Both the position numbers and the translations under genes were made by a program. This document shows positions 20,276 through 31,160 of a DNA stretch of 64,000 bases, piece by piece. Under the pieces are notes generated by a model. The model did no database searches. It had not been told where the DNA came from and worked only from the letters and a program-made list of their open reading frames with translations. The stretch comes from Ahaetulla prasina (taxonomy: Eukaryota > Chordata > Lepidosauria > Squamata > Colubridae): NCBI RefSeq assembly GCF_028640845.1, contig NC_080546.1, forward strand, positions 81,878,257 to 81,942,256. Reading direction: 5' to 3'. Every line of letters begins with the position of its first letter. The stretch's first letter is position 1.

Positions 20276-20508
20276 ATCTACCTGCAAACTTGTCTATCTT
20301 TGAACTTAGCAGAAATTAATTATCTCAATTCTGGGATTCTTGCTCCAATGTCTATAGGACACATGGTCCCTGCTAAGTGATATATTTTGTCCCTGGATTG
20401 TTGACTTTTGTTTGTGAAGCCCAATTTTTAGTTTCTTGCCCCCAGTCACTCTTGGTGTCATTCACTGAATCTGTTCCAAGTTCTCAAAACCCTTTTTGGT
20501 TTGTGATA

Positions 20509-20990
20509 CAGGGGTGAAATGCTCCCGGTTCGATCCGGTTCTCCCGAACCGATAGTAGAAAAGGCTACTGGTTCACTGAACTGGTAGTAAAAAATGTAAA
20601 AAAAAAAAGTTCTGACGAGCAGGTGAGCGACACCCGATCGTCGCAACTTTTTACTTTTTTACTTTTAAAGCATTTTTCTCCGGAACTGGTAGTTAAAAAT
20701 GCTTTAAAAAGTAAAAAAAAAAAAAAAAGAAGATTGTGCACCACAGCTGATCACACACACCCCTCCGCGTGCTGTTCTACTTACCCCATGCCTCCTTTTG
20801 GTGTGCACTGCGCGCACGTGCACCTCACAGTTGGTGTGTGGTACACACTGCGCATGCGCAGCCAACGAACTGGTAGTAAACCGGTTCAGATTTCCCCAAA
20901 TAGGATGGCATAGCACTCTTCCACCTGTAGTCACTGCTACCGGTTTGCCCAAACCGGTCCGAACTGGCTAAATACCACCACTGCTCCCTT
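20509..20990. mobile_element. hAT-type element, mixed ends
   Basis: The left end CAGGGGTGAAATGCTCCC matches the inverse of the right end at 57006. The right end here (CTAAATACCACCACTG) belongs to another subfamily and the flanks do not match, so two elements may be fused. TTTAAAAAGTAAAAA-type palindromic text is internal. Confidence 0.6.
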
Positions 20991-22015
20991 TCACCACTTA
21001 AAATCCTGCTATCAGGATTCTAATAGGGTTAGATTCTTTTAATCCAAGAATCCTGCTATCCTTTGATATTTCAGGATATCATCAGGGTTAAAAAAAAAAA
21101 AGGCGGTCACAATTGGGAGGTCAAAAATTCCACTTGTCATCATCTTCTCATCCCTCCACTGACATTCCTGCCTTACTGGATGAAGCCTTCCTACAACAGT
21201 GTGCCCTTCAAAACTAGCGGTGTGTGTTCAGCCACAACAACATGGGAAGACGGAACAATTAAGCTGCCGAAAATTACCTCCTGGGAGGCTATGTTAACCT
21301 CTAAACAGGACACAGATTTTAATGGTATGAATTAGAAGCCTCTGGCAAAACTTTTCTTGTACAATCATGTTTCTGCAGAGGAAACAAACAAACAAACAAG
21401 CAAGCAAGCAAAAGCTCTTCCTTCTTCAAGGTTACCTTTGCAAGGCATTGTTCTATGAAGCCTGAAAAAGGCCTCAAACATTGTTGTTTTAAAAACCACA
21501 ATGGCTGGATATGCACAAACATTCCTGCAATAAATTCAGATATTACCCCAAGAATCTGCAGGATGTTTTGGAACCAATTCATTTGGCTTCATATTTATTT
21601 ACTCTTTCTCTCCAATGAATAGATCTCTTCATATTTATTTTTTTTAAAAAAAATCCCCCTAGATGGCACTGCAGAATGCATTATTTAAAGGTTCTCTCTA
21701 AATGGGCCCGGTGAAAGAAATCGCTCCCTTAGCTCTCCGCGTCTCTTCAGAAGAATGATGAGGGAATGGCTTAATAACAGAAGATAGCGGAAGCTGCTAG
21801 CGATTCGGTTGAATACATTTAAAACAATTTATATAGGAATCATTACGTTTGGAGCAACGGTTTGTGCTTGGGAGCTCCGAAACCCGATGCCACTGTTCTT
21901 TCCCTCAAGTTCTGAATTAAAATTGATATCTTAGTTCGTACAAGCTTCGAAGTTTCACCTTAGGCAATCGCAGTAAAAGCATGCAAGAGAGCAAGCCCTC
22001 TATGGAGATTCTCAG
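20991..22015. other. Unassigned sequence
   Basis: About 1 kb with no family match. It holds short homopolymer runs and (AAAC)(AAGC) stretches near 21385. ORFs at 21063-21582 show no domain. Confidence 0.4.
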
Positions 22016-22720
22016 TCATCCAGGTCAGGGTTGTCCCAAAGGTGGTTTTTCAAGAGGCAGCTGGATTTTCCTGAAGAGCAGGGGTGGGATTCAGCCAGTT
22101 TGGACCGGTTAGGGCGAATCGGATGTTAGTTTTAATCTGGTTCGCCGAACTGGTTGTTGCAAGAACTGGCTGACCCCACCTACTCTGCCCTGCCCCTCCC
22201 AGGAGTCTCCACGCAGCCCATTTTGAATGCCAGGTAAGTGTAGGGCTCCCACAGAGGCTCTGGGAGGGTGAAAAACAGGCCTACCAGAAGTTCAGGAAGC
22301 CTGGAAACAGGCCTGTTTCTGGCTTCCAGAGGGCCTCTGGAGCCCAGGGAAGGCTGTTTTCACCATCCCAGAGGCTTGAGGAAAGCCTCTGGAGCCTGGG
22401 CAGGGCAAAAAATGGGCCCACCGGGAGTACAAGAAGTCCAAATATGGGCCCGTTTCCAGCATCTGGAAGGCCTCCAGAGCCCGGGGGAGGCCGTTTTAGC
22501 CCTCCTGGAGACAAGAGAAAAGCCTACGGAGTCTGGGGAGGGTAGAAATGCCCCCCCATGTGGTGCAGGAGGCTGAGTAGGCCACACTTACCTTGGCCAC
22601 GCCCACCCCACAACCAGGTAGAGAACCGGTTGTTAAAGTTTCTGAATCCCACCCCTGCTGAAGAGATATCACTTCTTATCCAAGAAACTTCTTCAGTTCT
22701 GACTGAACGGTAATACTCTG
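22016..22720 (-). mobile_element. Penelope-like terminal repeat (family b) split by a hAT element
   Basis: Reverse-strand text GAACTGAAGAAGTTTCTTGG (about 22680-22699) and, beyond the insert, CCTTTGGGACAACCCTGACC near 22025 match the terminal repeat at 18371-18497. The 30-nt core is at 22667-22696, with GAAA changed to GATA. Confidence 0.7.
22079..22657. mobile_element. hAT-type element with perfect 8-bp duplication (579 bp)
   Basis: Ends CAGGGGTGGGATTCAGCC and CTGAATCCCACCCCTG are perfect inverted termini, flanked by CTGAAGAG on both sides (22071-22078, 22658-22665). The GC-rich interior repeats GGGCCYACCGGGAG-like and CTGGAGCCYGGG-like text. ORFs of 75-102 aa in it are not conserved in other copies. 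Confidence 0.92.
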
Positions 22721-22724
22721 TTTG

Positions 22725-22914
22725 GGGGCTTCTTTTCTTAAGCTCTGTTTGGGGCTTTTTTCCTGAAACTTAGTTTCTGATGCCTTTTTCAGCCTCTGAA
22801 ACCTCTGTTTGAAACCTCTGGGCGGGGCTATATTCGGAGTATAAGATGCACCCTGATTTTCACCCTCTTTTTTGGGGGGAAAAAGGTGCGTCTTATACTC
22901 CAAAAATACGGTAT
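22725..22914. mobile_element. TA-type MITE ending in CTCCAAAAATACGGTA
   Basis: The inverted pair TTCGGAGTATAAGATGCACC and GGTGCGTCTTATACTCCAAA is close together. A related element is at 26528-27001. The left boundary is uncertain. Confidence 0.55.
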
Positions 22915-23211
22915 ATATATTTAGCACGTGGCATTTCATTATCTGCTGTTCCTCTCGCAAACCCTAGGCTGTCGCAAAGGAAAGGAGAACCCTAGAAAAC
23001 ATTGCGATATGCAACTACAGCTTGCATTTTCCATCCATTAAATAAAGATCCATTTACTAATGTTTGGGCTTTTGAATTAGCAATTGCTTTTGCAAGGCTT
23101 TGAACGTTGTTATCTTTTCCCCCTAATGATATTTTCGTCTGCAATGTTGCCAAACCTATACATTTAACACATATTTTTTTTCTTAAACACTTTTGTTCAT
23201 TATTTTTGTCC

Positions 23212-23452
23212 ATTATAGCAATAGCTATAGCACTTAGACTTGTATACCACTTCACAGTACTCTTACAGCCCTCTCTAAGCAGTTTATAAAGTCAGCAGAC
23301 TGCCCTCAACAATCTGGCTCCTCATTTTACCCGACCTCGGAAGGATGGAAGACTAAGTCAACCTTGAGCTGGTCAGGATCGAACTCCTGGCACTTAGCAT
23401 TGAGTCAGCCTGCAATCCTGCATTCTAACCACTGCACCACATGGGTCCTTCC
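23212..23452 (-). mobile_element. tRNA-derived SINE
   Basis: Reverse copy of the 63731 SINE, from tail AGCAATAGCTATAGCACTTA-like text to a head with GTGCAGTGGTTAGAATGCAG. A hAT element inserted at its 5' edge. Confidence 0.85.
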
Positions 23453-23757
23453 CAGAGGTGGCATTCAGCTGGTTTGGAGCGGTTCGGGCAAACCGGTAGT
23501 GCCGACGATCATCTGGCCCCACCCATCCACACCCACCCTATCCTGCCCTAGATTTCCTTCTTTCTGGTTCAGTTGATTTGTGCGGCACAGCTGATTTCCA
23601 CTCCTCTGCTTCTACTTACTGGGGCTGCCTTAGAAGGTAAGCAGCTGAGCTTCAAACTGCTGTATTTTGAACACTGTGCACAAGAGTGTTAGGTGCGTGC
23701 ACACGCAAAGCGCATGCTCTCCGAACCAATTGTTAAACCGTTTGCATCCCACTGCTG
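23453..23757. mobile_element. hAT-type element with perfect 8-bp duplication (305 bp)
   Basis: Ends CAGAGGTGGCATTCAGC and GCATCCCACTGCTG are flanked by GTCCTTCC on both sides (23445-23452, 23758-23765). Confidence 0.9.
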
Positions 23758-23810
23758 GTCCTTCCTTTATATAGACAGTTTTCCGAAAATTTCCTGCAAC
23801 TATATCATTG

Positions 23811-24256
23811 CAGAGAAGAGTAACAAAGATGACTAGGGGACTGGAGGCTAAAACATATGAAGAACAGTTGCAGGAACTGGGTATGTCTAGTTTAATGAAA
23901 AGAAGGACTAGGGGAGGAAGGATAGCAGTGTTCCAATATCTCAGGGGCTGCACAAGGAAGAGGCAGTCAAGCTGTTCTCCAAAGCACCTAAGGGTAGAAC
24001 AAGAAGCAATGGGTGGAAACTAATCAAGGAGAGAAGCAACTTAGAACTAAGGAGAAATTTCCTGACAGTTAGAACAATTAATCAGTGGAACGACTTGCCC
24101 GCAGAAGTTGTGAATGCTCCAACACTGGAAATTTTTAAGAAAATGTTGGATAACCATCTGTCTGAGATGGTGTAGGGTTTCCTGCCTGGGCAGGGGGTTG
24201 GACTAGAAGGCCTCCAAGGTCCCTTCCAACTCTGTTGTTATTATTATTATTATTTT
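23811..24256 (+). mobile_element. CR1 LINE 3' fragment (second lineage)
   Basis: It translates in part to [20 protein letters not shown] and further CR1 C-terminal text, with shifts. It ends at the CR1 3' terminus CCTTCCAACTCTGTTGTTAT and a short (ATT)n. Confidence 0.88.
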
Positions 24257-24822
24257 AAATGAAAAAAACTCTATTGAAAAATTTATAGATCTGGGAAATT
24301 CAAAGGATGCGATATTTGCTTTGCATCTTAGGGTAAAACAAAAATTGCAAATGTACATATAGCTTCCTTAAAATGGACTCCAAAAATATTTCACTCTGCT
24401 GCCTAGCTGGGGTTTGCAAAATCTATCCAACTCTTCCTATTCTGAGGGAGGAGGTGGGACCCATGGAAACAGGATGAGCTTTTATTTCCAAAATTACATT
24501 CCAACAGGGAAAATGTCAGTGTGTGAGAGTTCATGAACTGGGATAGATATCGTAACAGGTAAGCCATTGGGGGCTGTTTGGTGACCCAGATGGCTTGGAG
24601 CCTGGGTGTGGCTTAGGTTCACTGATCTGTATGTATGTATATGAGTGCTTCTGTGGTTCTATAGCTTCTGTGATTATTGATTGTGCACTTCTGGAATCTG
24701 AGTTCTGGTTCTGGCTTCTGCTGCATGGGTATTGTATATAGAGCAGCTTCTTACTATAAATGAATCCTGCTGAAATGTTTACTTATGTGCTGGTTGGACT
24801 GCTGCAAACTCTAACAGAGAAT
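24257..24822. other. Unassigned sequence
   Basis: About 565 bp without a recognised repeat. It resembles ordinary AT-rich intergenic or intronic DNA. Confidence 0.4.
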
Positions 24823-24882
24823 ATGTAGAATAGAATAGAATAGAATAGAATAGAATAGAACAGAATAGAATAGAATAGAATT
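24823..24882. repeat. (AATAG)n array
   Basis: About 12 AGAAT-type units, the reverse complement of the ATTCT arrays, adjoining a minus-strand CR1 tail. Confidence 0.95.
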
Positions 24883-25152
24883 GAATTCTTTATTGGCCAA
24901 GTGTGATTGGACACACAAGGAATTTGTCTTGGTACATATGCTCTCAGTGTACATAAAAGAAAAGATACGTTCATCAAGAATCATAAGGTACAATACTTAA
25001 TGATAGTCATAGGATACAAATAAGCAATCAGGAAATATTATCAATATCAATCGTAAGGATACAAGCAACAAAGTTACAGTCATGCAGTCATAGTGGATAG
25101 GAACAATGAGAAGACTAATAGTAATAGTAATGCAGACTTAGTGAATAGTTTG
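24883..25152 (-). mobile_element. CR1 LINE 3' end (snake-type), minus copy
   Basis: Starts TTGAATTCTTTATTGGCCAA and runs in reverse to GCAGACTTAGTGAATAGTTTG. It faces a plus-strand copy at 25153. Confidence 0.88.
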
Positions 25153-25337
25153 CCATAAACTGTTTCAACTCCTACCTTCAAAACGATGCTACAGAGCACT
25201 GCACACCAGAACAACTAGACACAAGAACAGTTTTTTTCCGAATGCCATCACTCTGCTAAACAAATAATTCCCTCAACACTGTCAAACTATTGACTAAGTC
25301 TACACTACTATTAATCTTCTCATCGTTCCCATCACCC
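25153..25337 (+). mobile_element. CR1 LINE 3' fragment (snake-type), plus copy
   Basis: Runs CATAAACTGTTTCAACTCC to CCCATCACCC and then enters the ATTCT array. About 190 bp of the usual terminal text is missing. Confidence 0.85.
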
Positions 25338-25875
25338 TATTCTATTCTATTCTATTCTATTCTATTCTATTCTATTCTATTCTATTCTATTCTATTCTAT
25401 TCTATTCTATTCTATTCTATTCCATCCCATCCCATCCCATCCCATCCCATCCCATCCCATCTCATCCTATCCCTTCCTTCATTCCATTATTATTCTATTC
25501 TATTCTATTCTATTCTATTCTATTCTATTCTATTCTATTCTATTCTATTCCATCCCATCCCTTCCCATCCCATCCCATCCCATCCCATCCCATCCCATCC
25601 CATCCCTTCCTTCACTCCATTATTATTCTATTCTATTCTATTCTATTCTATTCTATTCTATTCTATTCTATTCTATTCTATTCTATTCTATTCTATTCTA
25701 TTCTATTCTATTCTTATTCCATCCCATCCCATCCCATCTCATCTCATCCTATCCCTTCCTTCATTCCATTATTATTCTATTCTATTCTATTCTATTCTAT
25801 TCTATTCTATTCTATTCTATTCTATTCTATTCTATTCTATTCTATTCTATTCTATTCTATTCCATTCCATTCCAA
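25338..25875. repeat. Compound pentanucleotide array (ATTCT / ATCCC)n
   Basis: Four long ATTCT blocks alternate with ATCCC blocks. CCTTCCTTCATTCCATTATT-like spacers recur three times, a higher-order pattern with a ~150-bp period. The 206-aa frame at 25290-25910 is an artefact. Confidence 0.95.
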
Positions 25876-26527
25876 AGTGTGTCAGTGGAGACAGAAAGTG
25901 GCCAGTTTAATTCAGGGCAGCTCTTGAGAGGTCATTTGCTGACAGGAATCTCTCAGAATGACTTAAAATTGGGGGTTGGACTCAGGACTTACACAGTGAC
26001 AATTTTTCCCCCTTTTAAAAAATAAAATTCGGCATCTCTTCTTTTTCTCCTATGGCACTTCAATAATTATTTTGATTAAGAACGGAGCTGATTAAAACAT
26101 CCCGATTGCTAGTTGTTGTTGGGTGATACCTCCTGCCTATTTGCAAGGCTGAATTTGATGGTAATCTCTTGAGGTAGCTTGGGGCTACTTGGTTTTCTGG
26201 AATAATGCAGTTATATTAAGCTTTCCCCCCCCCCTCTCTGCAGCTTAAGGAAGAGATCTCACAGCACTTTTGGAACAGCATCTAGTAACCTGGATTTATC
26301 CATGCTAAAGGGCATAATTTCAAACTTGTCTTCGTGTTATCATCCATGACATTTTCCAGTTGCGGTGTTGCGGTGAAAACCACTTGAGGTTACAATTTGT
26401 ATAAGCCTGCAAATTTGGTTAGTCAAACAAGTTCACGCCAAAGACATCCAACCTTTGTTCTGTGAATTCTTAAAATTAAGAATGTAAATATATTGCTGTT
26501 TGTTTTAGAATTAAAATTCCCGGATAA
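25876..26527. other. Unassigned sequence
   Basis: About 650 bp with no recognised repeat or coding signal. Confidence 0.4.
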
Positions 26528-27001
26528 ACACAGTATTTGGAATATAAGATGCACTTACCTTTGTTGGTGAGGAAAACAAGAAAAAGAAACCTGCCTCCCA
26601 GCAATTTTGCCTCGTTGCAGCAAACAGCAAACAGCCTGCTTTACTTTCGTTCTCGTTTTCAGCATAGCTTGATTAGCACAAGGGAAAAAAAAAATCTGCT
26701 CCCAGCAATTTACCTCCTTGCAGCAAGCAGCAGAGGCCCTCACAGCAATAGGCCATGGCAATCCCTGCAGCCTGAAACAGCTGAGAGTCGGGAGGTCAAT
26801 CAACTTGTGCTAATCAGGCTGTGCTGAAGCTGAAATGGGCTGTTTCTTCTTGCTGCAAGGAGGTAAATTGCTGGGAGGCAGAGGCCAAAGGGTGGGGGCC
26901 AGTGTGTGGGAGGGTCTATATTCAGTGTATAAGATGCACCCAAATTTTCATCCCCTTTTAGGTGGGAAAAAGGTGCGTTTTATACTCTGACAAATACGGT
27001 A
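26528..27001. mobile_element. TA-type MITE (inverted ends)
   Basis: Left CAGTATTTGGAATATAAGAT pairs with right TTTATACTCTGACAAATACG. The interior has two partly repeated blocks around AGCAATTTNCCTCNTTGCAG. No ORF of note. Confidence 0.6.
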
Positions 27002-27018
27002 ATAGCATTCATCTGCTG

Positions 27019-27326
27019 CAGTGGTGGGTTTCAAATTTTTTTACTACCGGTTCTGTGGATCCAGCTTGGTGGGTGTGGCAGGCTTGGTGGGTGTGGCTTG
27101 GTGGGCATCGCAGGGGAAGGATACTATAAAATCTCCATTTCCACCCCACTCCACGGGAAGGTTACTGAAAAAATCCCCATTTCCTCCCAATCAGGTGGGA
27201 ATTGGGAGGCAGAGAATAGATGGGGGTGGGGCCAGTCAGAATTTTTACTATCAGTTCTCCGAACTACTCAAAATTTCCTCTACCGGTTCTCCAGAACTGG
27301 ACAGAACTTGCTGAAACCCACCTCTG
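27019..27326. mobile_element. hAT-type MITE with perfect 8-bp duplication (308 bp)
   Basis: Ends CAGTGGTGGGTTTCAAAT and CTGAAACCCACCTCTG are flanked by ATCTGCTG on both sides (27011-27018, 27327-27334). It contains two copies of the ~41-bp AAGGATACTATAAAATC-type internal repeat. Confidence 0.92.
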
Positions 27327-27334
27327 ATCTGCTG

Positions 27335-27680
27335 GATGGTAGGTCAACTTTATATATCTCAGCACAGAGAAGTTGTGGGAAGATAGCATTTCCCAAGGAC
27401 CGGCTCCTTTAAAAAGACAGCATAGGTCACTTATTGATAGTTTGTCTTATTTATCTCAAAATCACAATTTTGCTATTTTTATTTACATGTTGGACACATG
27501 TACAGTAGGTATAGTACTTAGGTCTTGAAGGGAGACAAGCAAAATTAACATACATGAAGCAAACAGATACCAAACCTTATTCAGTTGAGCTAGACTTTTT
27601 CTCATGGTTTGCAAAAATTGGAAATCTTTTATTAGTTTTATTTTATTATTTATTAGATTTATTCATTTATTTATTTATAG
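27335..27680. other. Unassigned sequence
   Basis: About 345 bp, AT-rich, ending in TTTATTTATTTATAG before a SINE. No coding signal. Confidence 0.4.
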
Positions 27681-28031
27681 GGGGATGCGGTGGCTTAGTG
27701 GGTAAGATGCTGAGCTTGCGATCGAAAGGTCAGCAGTTCAGTGGTTCGAATCCCTAGGGCCGGTAACGGGGTGAGCTCCCGTTACTTGTCCCAGCTTCTG
27801 CCAATCTAGCAGTTCGAAAGCACGTAAAAAAGGCAAGTAGAAAAATAGGGACCACCTTTGGTGGGAAGGTAACAGCGTTCTGTGCCCCTTTGGCATTTAG
27901 CCATGCCAGCCACATGACCACGGAGACGTCTTTGGACAGTGCTGGCTCTTCAGCTTTGAAACAGAGATGAGCACCACCCCCTAGAGTCGGGAACGACTTG
28001 CACATATGTGCGAGGGGAACCTTTATCTTTA
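27681..28031 (+). mobile_element. Sauria SINE
   Basis: Head GGGGATGCGGTGGCTTAGTG, B-box-like GTGGTTCGAATCCC, tail GAACCTTTATCTTTAA. Nearly full length. Confidence 0.92.
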
Positions 28032-28498
28032 ACTTATTAGATTTTTCTCCCCAACTTGAGAGTAGGCAGAATCTGGTGACAAATAGTATCTCCTCTTTCT
28101 ACTTTGTGATCTAAGACCAAGCATCAATTTCTGGTTGCACCAAGAATTCTGCATTTACAAAATGAAATGTGTTGCTGACAACGGAAAGTCACAATGAGGC
28201 CACGGAGTGTAAGAGGAGCTCTTCATTAAAAATTCAGAAGCATTTGCACTAAATTGAGAGAAGGAAATGGCTTGTTGTTTGGAAGATCTCCACGGCAGGA
28301 TTTTTCCACATTGCAAACTTCACTCCCTGAAAGGAAGCTGTTTGAGAAATCTGTTTTCCGGATTTGAGTATCTCCACTTTAGCTAGAAGAGATGGTCATG
28401 CATTCTGTCTAAATGGCAATTAACATAGCTCCCAATTGACAGAGTTTCCTGCTTCTTTTCTCTCTCCACCCATGCCAGGAAAGCAGGTGCTCAATTGG
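28032..28498. other. Unassigned sequence
   Basis: About 465 bp, no repeat match and no coding evidence. Confidence 0.4.
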
Positions 28499-28500
28499 GA

Positions 28501-28560
<60 letters not shown>

Positions 28561-28561
28561 A
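28499..28561. repeat. (GAAA)n microsatellite
   Basis: About 15 units of purine-only tetranucleotide. Confidence 0.97.
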
Positions 28562-28570
28562 GTGTTAGAC

Positions 28571-29081
28571 CAATGGTAGTCAACTTAGTCCCTACAGCCC
28601 ACTAGTGGGCGTTCCAGTTTTCATGGTGGGCGGTAGGGGTTTTGTCCAATACTGAAGCACTTTCCTTTTTTCAATTTAATTGACTTAAAAAAAAATTAAT
28701 AGCATTATTTAAAAACATTTTCATTAGGTTTTCATAAAATTCCCCGTGACAATTTAAATTTCTGAAAATATACTATTTGTATCGCCCGCGCATGTTTAGT
28801 TCACGTTACATAAGTGAAACTAAATGGCGCAATAGTGCGACTGCAAACAAAAGAGCTTCATCCCAGAATACCTCGCGCATCTCCCCCCACACACCCAGCT
28901 GTAACAGACAAGCAGAGCTGGTAGACGGCGCCTCCGCCAAACCCAATCCATGATGCGCGAGAGGCATGCGCAGACGACGATACACGGCGCATTACTGTGG
29001 AACCGGTGGGTGGTTAGAAAATTTTACTACTAACAGAGATACAAAAGTGGGCAGTAGGTGTAAAAAGGTTGACTACCTCTG
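28571..29081. mobile_element. hAT element (511 bp) with perfect 8-bp duplication
   Basis: Ends CAATGGTAGTCAACTTAG and AAGGTTGACTACCTCTG are flanked by TGTTAGAC on both sides (28563-28570, 29082-29089). A second copy in opposite orientation is at 32762-33247. The interior is non-coding. Confidence 0.93.
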
Positions 29082-29124
29082 TGTTAGACTGACGTTGATA
29101 TCACCCATTTCTGCCTTTGCAAAA

Positions 29125-29355
29125 TAGCAATAGCACTAGCACTTAGATTTAATATACCACTTCACAGTGTTTCATGGCCTTTCTAAGCATTTCACAGAGT
29201 CAGCCTATTGTCCCCAACATTCTCAGTCCTCATTTTACTGACCTCGGAAGGACGGAATGCTGAGTCAACCTTGAGCTGGTGAGGATCCAACGCCTGGAGT
29301 GAATAATGAATTAGTCTACAATAATGCATTCTAACCACTGCGCCACCATGGCTTA
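29125..29355 (-). mobile_element. tRNA-derived SINE
   Basis: Reverse copy of the 63731 SINE: tail AGCAATAGCACTAGCACTTA region at left, head CCATGGTGGCGCAGTGGTTA at right. Confidence 0.85.
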
Positions 29356-29591
29356 GGTATGGTAGTAGGTAGCCTGTTCTCACTCTGTAGTATTTGCATA
29401 AAATGCAAATCAACCTTCACCATTGCCACCTCCTCCCTCACCTGGGCCCAGGTGATAAATGGTAAACTAAAATGAAATACAAAATTGGAAAACAAAGACC
29501 TGGTTGACGAATGATGAACCTAGCCAGAAAGGGGGAATAAAACAGTACAAGCCAGCTCCCTGCGACTTACAGTATATTGCTTGTTTTTTAT
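29356..29591. other. Unassigned spacer
   Basis: No family recognised. Confidence 0.4.
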
Positions 29592-30246
29592 TAACAGATT
29601 AACAGAGATGCAAGAGACCTTGTAGGTCATCTCATTCAACCCCCCACTGAAGCAGGAGACCGTACACCATTTCTGACAGATGGTAGTCCAGTCTCTTCTT
29701 GGAAGCTTCCAGTGATGAAGCTCTAACAACTTCCGAAGGCACGTTCTGTTCCATTGATTGATTGCTATCACTGTCACATTTTTTTTCTTAATTCCAGGTT
29801 GAATTTCTCCTTGTCCAGTTTCCATCCAATATTCCTTGTCTGGCTTTCAGGTGCTTTGGAAAATAGCTTGACCCCCTTCACTCTGTGGCAGCCTGTGAAG
29901 TATTGGAACGCTGCTATCATGTCTCCCCTGATCCTTCTCTTCACTAGATTAGCCATGCCCAGTTCCTGCAACCATTCATCGTATGTTTTAGCCTCCAGTC
30001 CCCTAATCATCTTGATTGCTCTTCTCTGCACTCTTTTTGAGTCTCAATGTCTTTTTTATAGGGTGGTGACCAAAACTGGATGCAGGACTCCAGATGTGGT
30101 CTTACTAGGGCTCTATAGGGCGGTATTAGTACCTTCCTTGATCTTCACTGTATCCCTCTGTTAATGCAATTTAGAATTCTGCTGGCTTTTTTGGCCGCCG
30201 CCACACGCTCTTGTCTCATATTTAATTGGTCGTCCACTGTTCTACA
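29592..30246 (-). mobile_element. CR1 LINE C-terminal coding remnant
   Basis: The minus-strand frame 29774-30031 reads [20 protein letters not shown], then [20 protein letters not shown] and AFQYFTGC. This is the conserved end of the CR1 reverse transcriptase. Upstream coding text (about 30040-30150) is frame-broken. The 3' end at left is at GATTAACAGAGATGC. Not functional. Confidence 0.88.
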
Positions 30247-30295
30247 ACCTCAGCACGGGAAAGACCTTGATTTTGGTTGCAACTGCTCCCAATCT

Positions 30296-30626
30296 AACGT
30301 GCTAGTCGTTGCCGACTCTAGGGGGCGGTGCTCATCTCCGTTTCAAAGACGAAGAGCCAGCGCTGTCCGAAGATGTCTCCGTGGTCATGTGGCCGGCATG
30401 ACTAGACACCAAAGGCGCACGGAATGCTGTTACCTTCCCACCAAAGATGGTCCCTATTTTTTCTACTTGCATTTTTACGTGCTTTCGAAACTGCTAGGTT
30501 GGCAGAAGCTGGGACAAGTAAGAGGAGTTCACCCCGTTACACAGCAGCACAAGGGATTCGAACTGCTGAGCTGCCGACCTTTCGATCAACAAGCTCAACG
30601 TCCTAGCCTCTGAGCCACCGTGTCCC
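30296..30626 (-). mobile_element. Sauria SINE (tail truncated)
   Basis: Begins in the tail at GTGCTAGTCGTTGCCGACTC and ends with the head (reverse of GGGACACGGTGGCTCAGAGG). The last ~20 bp of the Bov-B-like tail are missing. Confidence 0.9.
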
Positions 30627-31160
30627 TTCTAAATAGGAGCAAAAAAAAAAATAATTAAGCTGGGTTTGATGGTGACTAGTGCTCATGCGACTCTCTTAAG
30701 AAGCAAGATTGGTTGTGACGGTACAGCCAAAAGAATTCATCATTTTGAACGGGCTCTGAAAGTGAGCCAGCAGCCTATGATTTCTGGAATACTGTGGAGA
30801 CACATGGTGGTATTTTGAGCTAGCCAAAGTTTTATTCAAAGTCAGCTCGAAGCAGAGTGAGTTACAATAGCTGCCATAAACCTGCAGGTTATAAGTATAA
30901 ATCAGTAGGATCTTCACACAGTCCAAGAGTGGATGAAGTCTGTTTATGGAGTGAAAGAGATAAACAGTCTCCTGGCTATATTAACACTCTGCTTATTAAA
31001 AAGAAGACTTTCAAGCACCTGGGCCTTGCTTGGCCTATGTTATGACCTCGTGAATCATACGGCGATCCATCTTCTCAAGGACCTGGAGAAACTCTTGACT
31101 AGCAGCTTCAATTATGCCTCTAGATATTAACGTAGCTTAAAACAAAGGGAAACATCAGCC
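30627..31160. other. Unassigned sequence
   Basis: About 530 bp without family match. Short ORFs at 30857-31130 have no domain. Confidence 0.4.

Noticed and set aside
24883..25337. Twin-priming inversion of a single CR1 insertion
   Set aside because: The two halves overlap in CR1 content, which twin priming would not produce; two insertions or a recombination fit better.
25290..25910. 206-aa open frame
   Set aside because: It is entirely made of ATTCT/ATCCC pentamers; the absence of stops is a property of the repeat.
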